A DNA stretch of 64,000 nt from Thalassia testudinum. Its lineage: Eukaryota; Streptophyta; Magnoliopsida; Alismatales; Hydrocharitaceae. Of this stretch, positions 32,206-42,745 are shown piece after piece. Both the position numbers and the translations under genes were made by a program. The notes under the pieces were generated by a model that saw nothing but the letters and a program-made list of their open reading frames with translations, did not search any database and was not told the origin of the DNA. Within the stretch, counting starts at the first letter, position 1. Every line of letters starts with the position of its first letter. The stretch spans positions 139,864,501 through 139,928,500 of the forward strand of contig JAZHRO010000036.1 in the NCBI GenBank assembly GCA_037157565.1. Reading direction: 5' to 3'.

Positions 32206-33750
32206 ATGAATCCTTCCACATATTTCACGCATTCCCGCTCTTTCCCTCCTGTTGTAAATTATCCTCAACATGACGATTATCCCAACTCGTATTGTAATCG
32301 ACCATCAATTACTTGGGATAATTCGGATTGGGGATATAATTCCGGACCCCCGTGTTAAGGGTCTAACCCTGAACACTTTGATTTTGATTTCTATCCTTCT
32401 CAGAGCTACATCGATAATAGATCGTCCTCCTTTCATGAACAACCTAATACGATCTACAATCAAGAAGGATACACTGATCCTTACCCATCCTCTGATTTCA
32501 CTGCCTTTAGGTCATCACCATCTTTTCAACAATCTGAACTGACCTATCATCAGGAAGGGTATAACGAATCTCAATTCGTTAATTCCTCTACATTGATGTC
32601 AAACCCGCCCAACCCTGAACCAACTCATTTGGTTCAGGTTAATCAGGTTCAAGATAAGGTTCTGGCTAACTTGAGGAATATCATTCAATCTTTAGAAGTT
32701 CAGCCAATACCTTGCATTGAGAGATTGGAGCCCCTGATTGAAATGATTGATGATTTAAACAAGTCTTTGTTGGATTGGCTCCAGGATGTTAAGGATAAGA
32801 ACCCGGGTGAGTTTCTACTTGGGAAATTAGCGAAATTGAGGATGAGATTCGTGATTGCTTTGATTCAATCTTGGAAAAATTCCCAGGATGAACTCTCTTC
32901 AGGAAAGCCAATGACAGAACCCGCTGACCAGATTGAATTAAAGCAACCAATTAAGGATGATTTGATTTCTTCACCTGAGATCCTTGAGCCAGGTTACGAG
33001 GAAACATATGTCTCCTTGGAACAGAAAGTGACAACTGATTTTGGGACATACATTGATACGGATCCTGATGGTGAAGATTCAAGTTGCGAAGTCTCACGCG
33101 AGTTTTCTGAACACAATTTCTGTGAGACAATTGGGCCTGAGGAATCTGATAGATCATTTAATAGCCCAATAACTGAGGAAACTGATCTTATTAGGGCACA
33201 CATTACGGATCCAGAATCGCATTTTCTGGAAGAATCAATTCAATGCCCTGATTATCAGTTACACCCTGTTAAGCTTATTGATGATTCTAATTCTGAGATA
33301 ATTAGACCTGAGTCAATTTTGATTCTACCACATCATTTAGACTTGGAGATTTCAGACGGGGTGATGAATATATAAGAGGTCCTGGAATTTGATATGCTAA
33401 ATGAGGGGGATAGGAGCTGGGAAGTTTTGATTTGGGAAGTTAATTCAGGAGGAAATAGAAGATTGAGTTGAAAGGTTCCTTTTAAGTTGAAACCATCAAA
33501 TCAGAACCCTTACGACATTTGTTTCGAGGATGTTCAACCCAAGCACACATTCAACGATTATCCTTTTGAGCTTCAATTTTATGTAACCCGACTTTTTGGT
33601 CTTGGGTTGCATCCTCAGAAATCACAGGCCCGATCCCGCTTACATTCTGATTTTAGGTTTTGGGAAATTTTTATCCAGAACCTAAGATATTCTCGATTAT
33701 GGGGTGTGGGTTGCACCACAATCTGGTCCACATCTGTGGACCTCTGCTGA
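32206..33750 (+). pseudogene. C2 copy of the C-family ORF, function unknown, three nonsense codons, no frameshift
   Basis: 515 codons in one frame from MNPSTYFTHSRSFPP to TTIWSTSVDLC. An in-frame ATG at 32170 exists, but 32206 is shared and follows the splice-like site. Layout: Tyr/Ser/Asn/Pro-rich N-terminus with the QEGY repeat (about residues 1-135), helix-rich middle (LANLRNIIQSLEVQ to LAKLRMRFVIALIQSW, about 145-230), acidic Glu/Asp/Ser-rich part (about 240-420), and a C-terminus with CFEDVQPKHTFNDYPFELQF. Stops: TAA 32356, TAA 33373, TGA 33469. At each of these codons C1 has a sense codon (Leu, Gln, Gln). No gag, protease, RT or integrase motif is seen. The family is unknown to me. Confidence 0.8.
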
Positions 33751-33959
33751 CAGGTCAGAGGATTCTTCTGTTCATTCTAATTCTGACCTGCACATGTGAA
33801 TTCTTCATTTCTTTTCTTTGTATAGTGTGCCTAGCTGAAGGCACTAAACTCAGCACTTATACAGTTCTTTTTCATTTTCATCTTGGAGCGGACCTGATAT
33901 TCACGCAATTCAGGTGCTTTCTACGCTTTTCCTCTCTGTTTTATGTCTTTTTAATACAA

Positions 33960-33992
33960 TGAGGACATTGCATTAGATAGGCATGGGGGGGT
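33960..33992 (+). promoter_or_regulatory. C2 internal G-rich block (candidate second polypurine tract)
   Basis: GAGGACATTGCATTAGATAGG then CATGGGGGGGTGG, about 1.2 kb upstream of the 3' LTR and about 210 bp after the ORF. Confidence 0.55.
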
Positions 33993-35167
33993 GGATATTC
34001 ATCTCTGAATTCATTCGTCAGCTCTGTAGATTTATTTATTTTCTTTTATAAAAAGAAAAAAAATAAAAATCGGAATTAGGAAAGAGAATTTGGGTTTAAG
34101 AAAATTTTCAATCTTAGGAAATACTACATTAGGATCTGAACACAAAGACCCCTCAGGTCCTTGGACTTAATTAGCCTGTGTATCCACTAAAATGTGGATT
34201 TGTCTTTGAGTCCTCGCCATCTTAATTCTATTATAATTGGAATAAATAAGTTTGGGTAATAAGTACACGACTTATCAACCCACCCGCTGATTTGAGGGAA
34301 TTTTGAGTTTTAAGCATCTACACACTTTCTTTGCACTCACTCGTTATTCGGCGATTCTAATGAAAATTGGGTAGCTAATGAACCTTCTAGGGTGATATGG
34401 CTGGCAAGTTATCGTGGGTAACAGCCCATAGGTAGGTTGTCCAGAGCCCAGTCATTGGACCTTTCTCTTTTTGCTGCCTTTAGGTAAATCTTAGATCAGG
34501 GAAGCCACCTACTTAAAAAAAAATCAAAAAGAAAAAGGAGAAAAGAACAAAAAGAAATAAGCCACACTTCGTCGCACGAGTATGGCTGGCAAGTTGTCAG
34601 TGGTAACAGCTCATCGACCGGTTGTCCAGAACCCAGCTCAGAAAATGCACTAAAAATTCCCAAAACACTTAGGAAGAAGCGGAGAAGTAGAATAAACCGG
34701 GTAGATATACACTGGATTCACCCTTGTGTTGACCCCGTAAAAAAATAAAAGTAGGGAGAAAGCTACCAGTTGTAAAGATACACCTTTAGGCAGAATTCTT
34801 TTTGAGGTCACCTAGAGGCGTAGAAATCCGAAGTCCGTTCTAATTGCCGGTCAACGAGTCTATCACAATCACAATAAGATGCTTAAAACTTAGGGTTCTC
34901 ATCAAATCTTGGGTGAGTTGAATGGCCGTAGAAAGCCACTCTTAAATCCTAAAATTTGAAAATCCAAAAAAATTAGAAAAGAGTAAAAAGAGAAAAAGAA
35001 ATTTTTCTTTGAATAAGGCGAGGGCTTGAGGCGGTCTGCATTTTGGCTGATACCCGGGTACTGTTGTGTCTTTGAAAGTTCAGTTCCTAAGTAGACAATT
35101 TCTTAATAATTGAAAATAACTCAGGTCCAAATAATCTAATCTAATTCTTTTATATATAGCATATAGT
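33993..35167 (+). other. C2 3' noncoding region
   Basis: About 1.2 kb with no open frame, closely matching C1. Function unknown; conserved order suggests it is a standard part of the family. Confidence 0.6.
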
Positions 35168-35204
35168 TTTTGCTAGGGACTAGCAAAAGATAGGCATGGG
35201 GGCA
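35168..35204 (+). promoter_or_regulatory. C2 3' polypurine tract with adjacent hairpin
   Basis: TTTTGCTAG (35168-35176) and CTAGCAAAA (35180-35188) around GGA, then GATAGGCATGGGGGCA at the LTR border. Confidence 0.8.
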
Positions 35205-36988
35205 TAATGTAAACACATTTACACTACTTAAAATGTCTATTTATGCATGTTCTTAAGCATAGGATTTCATTTCATGATATAAATATTGCATAACATGCAT
35301 CATCTCACACTTAGAGTAGTTTGAATAAAATGGAGGTTAATTGTCTCCTTTTATGCGCTTGGACAGGGCAAACATTTTATCGGGGCCTCGAATCAAAGAT
35401 CCAACCATATATATATGATCAGGGCGACGATTGGAGTTCAACGACTCCAAGATCGCCCTAATCAGGCATCCGTAGTATCAGATAGAGACCGGGAAACCCT
35501 AGAAGATCAAGGGCCAGGATTGTGTAAATCCACACTTCAGATGACAAATCCGACCGCACGGATGAATTCGGATCGACGATTGCAACCCAACGACACAAAA
35601 ATCGAGTCAATCCGACATCCGTGGCACCATCTACAACTTCCAGAAGATGGACGGCCAAGATGGCGCCACGTGGCGCCATCTCAGCCGCCCAAACAGCCGC
35701 TGGCATTTTTTTAAAGCCCCCGCCCGATCGCTCTCCACCGTTAGATGGAGATCCAACGGCTGTGGCCTCCCGGCACTTAAAACGTGCGCTCGACCATCCG
35801 CGCCCTACAGCGCAGCGGTCGAGCGCGCTTACGCGAGCGCGGGGCGTGGGTTCGAGCCGCGGCGAGTGGATTGGAGGCGCGGGTAATTGAGGCGCGTGGA
35901 GCGTCGGATGGAGATCGTGCGGTCGCGAGCGCCCGATAGCGCCGACGCGCGATTGGACGCTCCGCGTAACGCGTGATCGCATGCGCAGGCGGGCGGGCGG
36001 CAGCGATGAAGGCACGATTTTAAGCCGTCCGATCTCGCGATCGGACGGCTGAGACTTCGCGGACGTGCGTAGGCGTTACGCACGCGGGCAGCCGAGCAGG
36101 CGCGCGTGGGCGCGGCGGTGACGGCCACGTCGGGGCTTTAGTGACGGATTTATCCGTCACTAAAGACCCCTTATTTATTATTTTGAAGATGTAATGTCTA
36201 TTTTGCCCCCACTCCTTGCAACTATAAAAGGAGACCCCCTCCATACGAAATTTTGATCCCTTCTTTCTCCTCTCTACCCCTCCAAAGCTCAAGAGAAGCT
36301 TGTCCCACACCCGGGATGCTTCTCGCGAGATAAAGTCCAATTTTTGTTCCCCTTCGGAAGTGGATCCCGCGACGACGATGGCGTGCTGCTTCGTTCCCGT
36401 TCTTCTGCTTCGTCCTCCTTCGTCCCGCTTCGTTCTCCTTCGTCTAAGCGTCATCCCGTCCGGCTCGTCCTCCAAGCAACCGTCGAGGAGGATTTCTCTC
36501 TCCCTATTCTTTTTACCGCTTTCTAGTATAGATTTACTGCTTTCTAGATTAATCTACTCGTCCTCCAAGCAATCGTCGAGGAGGACATTTCTCTCTCCAT
36601 TCTTTTAATGCTTTCTAGAGTAAATTTATAGCTTTCTAGAATAATTGTTTTATGCTTTCTAGTTGTAATGAACAATCTCTTCAATACAAAAATACCTTGT
36701 TTATTCTACATCTCATTTTGATTTCTCTGTGTAATATTCTCTTTCTCTCTTACTCTTTCTCTCTCTTCTATTTATTGTAAATAATTAGATGGTTCTAAAT
36801 TGAATTATTCTGTAACAAATAAAAAGAAACGCGTAGTTTTTAAATCAAACGTCTGCCTCCCTGTGTTCGACCCAGAATTTTAATTTCGGTATAAATTTTA
36901 TTTGTTGAACACGAATTCTTCGCTTTCGAACTACAACGACAGGTTTTCCAAAACCAATCTCGTTAGCGTAGGTTCGTAGCGTTCAACA
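35205..36988 (+). repeat. C2 3' LTR
   Basis: Starts TAATGTAAAC, so the terminal TG has become TA, and ends GTTCAACA. TATA CTATAAAAG at 36222-36230. The hairpins are intact. Confidence 0.94.
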
Positions 36989-36993
36989 GCTCT
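36989..36993. repeat. TSD of C2, right
   Basis: GCTCT, followed by B2 pol sequence AACCAACATCTCTG. Confidence 0.93.
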
Positions 36994-38735
36994 AACCAAC
37001 ATCTCTGTCTCTTGTTAAGCTCCTTATGGTCAAACAAGTACCTGAGGCTCCTATGATCTGTGAAGATCTCGAAAGTCTTACCGTAAAGGTAGTGCCTCCA
37101 TGTCTTCAGTGCGAAGACAATAACTGCCAGCTCTAAGTCATGGGTAGGATAGCTATGCTCATGGGCTTCAGTTGCTGCGAAGCATAAGTGACAACATGAC
37201 CCCGTTGCATGAGCCCACCCCCTAACCCCTGCAATGAAGCGTCTGTGTACACCACAAAACCGCCACTACTGTCCAGGATGGTAAGCACAAGAGCTGAAGT
37301 CAGTCTTTCCTTCAACTCCTGAAAACATGCCTCACACTCATCTGTCCAGGTAAAGGGCACGTCCTTCCGAGTTAGCTGGGTCATAGGACGTGCAATCTGA
37401 GAGAAACCCTGATAACCGCCGATAGTAACCTGCCAATTCCAAAAAGCTACATATCTTTGTCACTGTACGTGGCCTCTCCCACCTAAGTACGACCTCAACC
37501 TTGGCTGGGACCACAGCCAAACCATCCCCTGAGATCACGTGGCCCAAGAAAGTCACTTGTCTCAACCAAAACTCGCACTTGTATTTGGCATATAGCCTAC
37601 GTCGCCTCAAAGTGTCCAGAATCATCCGTAGATGCTGCCCGTGCTGCACCTGATCCCACGAGTAAACGAGTACGTTGTCAATGAATACCACCACAAACTG
37701 GTTCAAATACAACCTGAAAACCCGGTTCATCAAATCCAAAAAAGCAACGGGGGCGTTGGTCAACCCAAACGGCATGACCAAGAACTCGTAGTGCTGGTAC
37801 CGGGTACGGAAAGTTATCTTGGAGACATCGGTCTCCCTGATCCTCAACTGGTGGTAGCCTGACCTCTGATCTATCTTGGAGAATACTGTGGCATCTCGCA
37901 ACTAGTCAAAAAGGTCGTCAATCCTCGGCAGCGAATACTTGTTCTTGATGGTGACCCTATTCAGCTGGCAGTAGTCGACACAAAGTCGCAGAGTACCATC
38001 CTTCTTCTTCACAAATAACACAGGAGCTCCCCACGGGGACGCACTGAGCCTCACAAAGCCCTTCTCCAACAGGTCCTGTAGCTGGGACTTGAGCTCCTGC
38101 AGCTCAAGCGGTGTCATCCGGTACGGTGCAGTAGAAATGGGGATGGTCCCCGGTACCAGTGAGATCTCAAACTCGATCTCACGCTCAGGCGATAGTCCTG
38201 GCAGCTCCTCTGGAAACATGACAGGGTACTCACAAACCACTGGAATACTCTGAAAGTCAGCCACGGGGCTAGGCTCTGCCACTACATAGGATAAAAAGCC
38301 CTCAAACCCCTGGCTCAAAAGCCTCGCTGCTCGAAACGCAGAGATGCATCTGAAACCTCCGTCCACTGGCTGTCCGTGAAACTCAAAGGGAGGCAACTTT
38401 GGTATGGAGAAGACGATTTTCCTCTCAAAACAGTCCACCAGGGCGTGATAGGAGGATAGCCAGTCCATCCCTAGAATCACGCCAAAATCCTCCATCGGTA
38501 TCATAATCAGTTCAGTGGGGAGGCTGTATCCCCCTATACTGACCTCGCAGTCTGTGTAGGCCTCCTCAGCTATAAACAACTGGCCACCTAGGCCTCTGAT
38601 CACAAACGGATCCTCTAATAGTACACTGTCCTGCCACAAACTGACAGCAAAACTCGCAGCAACAAAAGAGTGTGTGGCGCTGGAATAAAAAAGTACGTAC
38701 ATTAATTTGCCAGAAATGGTAACCATACCTGCCAA
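36994..38735 (-). pseudogene. B2 protease, reverse transcriptase and RNase H, degenerate
   Basis: In element direction the frame starts near 38735 with [15 protein letters not shown] and protease site YSSATHSFV, where the family has DSGATHSFV, so both the catalytic Asp and the Gly are lost. RT follows: [73 protein letters not shown]. The catalytic box is FIDNVLVYS (second Asp to Asn). RNase H is at 37384-36994 with [15 protein letters not shown] stop at about 37902 and shifts near 37340 break it. C2 splits it from integrase. Upstream, the join to gag is abnormal (see the deletion entry). Confidence 0.88.
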
Positions 38736-38831
38736 AAAAGCTCGTGGTGCAGCTGCAGTAGGGGAACGGGCACACCTCCAGGCAAGGAGGGCCCGTGCTC
38801 GGAAGTGTCAGAGTGCGGTGGAGGCGGTGGA
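38733..38831 (-). pseudogene. B2 gag fragment with internal deletion joining gag to protease
   Basis: In element direction this reads [14 protein letters not shown] to HHELF, matching [15 protein letters not shown] to HSELF of B3 gag. It then jumps at about 38733-38739 directly to the protease start AGMVTISGK. The corresponding B3 interval is about 1 kb and holds the capsid core and zinc knuckle. The rest of B2 gag continues at 49145 on the other side of B3. Confidence 0.85.
38827..38831. repeat. TSD of B3, left
   Basis: GTGGA; partner at 49145-49149. Confidence 0.95.
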
Positions 38832-41487
38832 TGTAACGACCCAATTCCCGAGTCCCTACGAGACATGAGAACCGGACTGACTCGACTAATCCTAAGACCT
38901 GGTCGTCCATCGAGGAAGTAACCAAAAGAGCAATAAAATAAATCACATTCAACATGAATATAACTAACAGTAAGAAAATACAGCAGTAAGGAAATAAACC
39001 ACTACAGTATGTACCACCACAACAGTAGAACAACATTCATAGCATAATATGAACAGCAGGTAAAGAAAAGTACAGCGGAAACAAGAACTACTCACTACAG
39101 TGGAACCAAAAAGAGGTACAAGAGAACAGTGGTAACTCTGCTGGACCCTACTCGGCCCAGCGTCCTCTGCAGCCGTTGACCCTAGCTGCTCAACACTTGG
39201 TCCTGAAAGGTAACGAGTGTAACACATCAGCAAAACGCTGAGTAGAGTGGCAGCTAAACTAGAGAAACAGTAAAGTGTACAGTAGCTGTTTTAATTTTCT
39301 TTCTTCCTTTATTTACGTCTCTCTATTGTTTCACAATTATCTATTTCTCAGATCCTTCACTTGATCTCGAATGTTCCTCGTGGGAACGATCTTGATTGCA
39401 GTCTTTTCCGAACAGTAGAAGTAGCACGTGGTGCTCTCGTGGCCGGGAGAGTCCCCCGTGGTGATCCTACTCTCAGTCAACCACCCCAAGGTCACGGACA
39501 GGCGTAACGGTGACTACGGCACGCGCGATAAACGCACAAGTAGCTAACCCGCACTGGCATGCGGTCAGTCGTTTCCATTAATGGGTGCGCCCAAAGCACA
39601 GCACAGAACCAGTACAGGGCAGAGCCCTCTCAGTAACAGGGGTCCAACCCCTCCACAGTAACCAAACAGGGGCCTTGCTCCTCCACAGTCCACGCACCCT
39701 CGCCTGACTACCCTGGTTTGCCCCAGTGGGCCTAACAAGTCGGTGTAGGAGGCTAGTAGAACCCCGGGGCCCGTGGGGTAGCTAGTACCTCCCTACACTA
39801 GTAGCTCTCCTCGGTACTACGTACACGAGGGCCAGCAAGTCGGTACAGAGTGGCCAGTCCTAACCCCGGGTCCCTGGGGCGGCTAGCTCCGCTCTGCACT
39901 AAACAGGGGGACAGTCGCTCTCCTTGGTACTCCGTACTCAAGGGCCAGCTCACTTCCCTAATTCTATTCCATTCACTTTCCAGGAGTTCTACTCCTAATT
40001 CCCTGTAGGGTTCCAGCTCTTTAACTCAGCGCATTCCGGTTTCACCTTTCCAGTTTCACGTTCATACATTCCATATTCTTACTCATGTTCATTTATTCAT
40101 AACAGGAAGCTGTTTAAACGAATTTACAGGCAGCTATTATTTCCTTTCCACATTTTCCAAGACTGCAGTATTCATACATTCCACTAGTTTTCCCGTCCTA
40201 GGATTCATGCCATATCCTAGGATCTATCATACAATCTAGTTTTCCAGCCCTGGGATTCATGCAACACCCTAGGATCTACCATTCAATCTATTTCTCATTC
40301 CTAGGATTCATGCAATGTCCTAGGTTCTATTTATGGTTTCATAATGTAACAGATTATACTTAAAGGCACTCTACCGGTTACAACAGGCGAACTGGGGGCA
40401 TGGTCGGGAATCCCGCGTGCCTCCGCAACCCCCGAGACTGCAACGGAACGGGGTCCTATCACAAGGATCAAACACAAGGAATTTCTCAAAATAGTATACA
40501 GCTACTGTAGACGGGTAGAGGATGTAATTCCGAAAAGAACGCAACTCGAAACGCGGAAAACGGAACCCGAACGGGCCCTAAACGGGTCGAAAACGACGAA
40601 ACAGTGCAAAATCAGACGTCTGGAACTTATTCCAGACATCTTAAAAAGTGGATCAGGGGTTACCTTGCTCTGCGTGGTCTCTCAGACGTCCAGAAGCCTG
40701 CGGGGGCGTCTGGCCTAGTTCCCAGACGTCCGATGGTCACTCCGGACGTCTGTAAGTCTCTCCAGTCGTCTGGTATGGCAGCCAGACGTCTGATTCGCGT
40801 TGGATGTGAATCCCACAACCTGCGCCTACCCATCTCTCTCTCTTAGTACGGTCAGTCGAAGAAAAGGAAGAAGACGGAAATAACTCACCTTGCAGACGTC
40901 GTGCCCGTCGTCTGGCTATCAGCACAAATGTCTGATTCTGGAAAAGTTTCCAGAACCAGGGCGCAACTCGCCCTCCGCTCGCGACGCCCAGCCGCGCCGT
41001 GTCTTGTACGCTTGCTACTCGAGCTGCAGCAGTCCTCCCGCGTCGGTCCGTGCCCGCTGCGCCCCCACCGGCCGGCTCCCGCTACCCCGGCAGGCTCGAG
41101 CCCTCACGGCCGATGCCTCCTCCCCGCGCAGCACCTCCTCCCGCACCCGTCGCAGCTGTCGCCGCCGCCGCTCACTCGCGCTCGCTCTCGCGCACCGACT
41201 GGAAGGAGAAGAGGAAGGGGGCGGAGGTGACGGGAGTGAAGGGGAGGGCGTGACCTTTTAAGGCCGCGCGAGGAGGAGAGAGAGAGCGCGACAGAGGACG
41301 CAGGAGGGAGAGGGAAAAAGAGAGAGAAGGAATTTTCGCAGGTCTGCGCGCTCAGGCACGCAGACGAATTGCGCGTGCCAACAATAACCGATTCCCAGAT
41401 GTCTGGAAGTGGTTCCAGACGTCTAGTCAGACGTCTGGGCCACTTCCCAGACTTCTTAAAAGATGTCTGAAGCGCGCGTTCGTTACA
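38832..41487 (-). repeat. B3 3' LTR
   Basis: 2656 bp, plus-strand ends TGTAACGACCC and CGTTACA. The stretch 40940-41230 is GC-rich with many CpGs. CAGACGTCTG-type motifs at 40613-40950 and 41398-41470. TATA-like CCTTAAAAGG (minus strand) at 41254-41263. A unit of about 54 bp (CCTAGGATTCATGC...) occurs three times at 40194-40335. Confidence 0.95.
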
Positions 41488-41576
41488 ATATAACAAAGAG
41501 GAAGTGGTTCGCTCGTTCGTCCCCGAAACTTGCGCTAACTAGGGTGCGGGAAAACGTCATAAATTCCATAACAAAC

Positions 41577-42688
41577 TCAAAGAGGACCGAAGCCGGTCCG
41601 AAAAGACGTACCCGCGAAGACTTCCGGGTACCGCTCCCGCATTGCCGCCTCAAGCTCCCAGGTAGCCTCCTCGTACCGTTGGCTCCTCCACAAAACCTTT
41701 ACCAGGGGTACTTGCTTTCGTCTCAAACTGCGGACAGCACTGTCTAGAATCTGCACTAGCCGCTCGGGGTAGGTCAGGTCGTTGCCCACCTCGACGCTCT
41801 CATGACTCAGTACGTGACTGGGATAGGCTACATACTTTCTGAGGTTGGACACGTGGAACACGTCGTGCACACTAGAAAGCTGGGGAGGGAGAGCAAGCCT
41901 GTAAGCAATGGGTCCAACCCGCTCCAGGACCTCAAAGGGCCCCACAAACCTCGGCATGAGCTTCCCACTCACCCCAAACCGCTGCAGTCCCTTCATGGGC
42001 GAAACACGAAGAAAGACGTGGTCCCCAACCTCAAACTGCACCTCTCTGCGTCTCCGATCCGCGTAGCTCTTCTGTCTGCTCCTGACAGTGTGGAGTCGCT
42101 TGTGGATCTGCTCGACCACCTCCTGACTCTGCCGGATCAACCTGGGGCAACCTCCCACTTGGTCCCCACCTCAACCCAACTCAAGGATGCCGTACACCTC
42201 CGTCCGTACAGAGCCTCGTAGGGAGCCATGCCGATACTCGAGTGATAACTGTTGTTGTATGCAAACACCACCAGGGGCTGATGCTCCTCCCAAGAGCCCC
42301 TCCAGTCCAGTACACAGGCACGCAAAAGGTCCTCAAGTGTCTGTATCGTGCGCTCAGACTGTCCGTCCGTCTGGGGGTGGTAAGCCGTACTAAACCACAA
42401 CCGCGTCCCCAAGGCCTGCTGAAACTCAGCCCAAAACTGGGACGTAAAGCGGGTATCCCGGTCGGATACGATCTCCCACGGAACTCCGTGTAGTCGTATC
42501 ACATCACGGATATACCTCTCTGCCAACTGTGCTGGTCCCAAAGTGACTCGGATCGGCAGGAAACGTGCCGTCTTCGTCAGTCTATCCAAAATTACCCAGA
42601 CAGCGTCGTGTCCTCGCTGGGTAACAGGTAAGCCCACCACCAAGTCCATGGTGATGCTCTCCCACTTCCACTCTGGCACTGGAAGCAA
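41577..42688 (-). pseudogene. B3 integrase core and chromodomain, one frameshift
   Basis: The first part (42688-42137) has the integrase catalytic triad: Asp in [10 protein letters not shown], Asp in VSDRDTRFTS, Glu in [15 protein letters not shown] 1-nt loss near 42150, compared with B1, shifts the frame. The second part (42158-41577) has KLMPRFVGPFEVLERV and HDVFHVSNLRKYV, then the chromodomain-like tail QILDSAVRSLRRKQVPLVKV and YEEATWELEAAMRERYPEVF. The natural stop is at 41577. Chromodomains of this type direct integration to methylated-histone chromatin in known chromoviruses. Confidence 0.9.
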
Positions 42689-42745
42689 CTATAGCGGCCC
42701 TGCAGGCCTCTGATGCTTGGCTTTCACCTGCTGGCACACTAAGCA

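Larger units (their letters stand above)
29210..36988 (+). mobile_element. Element C2: non-autonomous Athila-related LTR retrotransposon, younger copy
   Basis: Full 7779-bp plus-strand element with LTRs of 1824 and 1784 bp, Athila-type PBS, internal ORF, candidate internal PPT, 3' PPT and TSD GCTCT. About 9 differences in 300 bp were counted by eye between its LTRs around 30300-30640, so it is younger than C1. No gag or pol. Confidence 0.94.

Noticed and set aside
35458..36015. 185-codon minus-strand frame in the C2 3' LTR, also seen partly in the 5' LTR
   Set aside because: GC-rich LTR sequence without a domain; the frame is not kept in the C1 LTRs.
40890..41496. Long overlapping GC-rich frames in the B3 3' LTR (up to 130 codons)
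   Set aside because: By-product of a CpG-rich LTR segment with few stops; frames differ between the two B3 LTRs.
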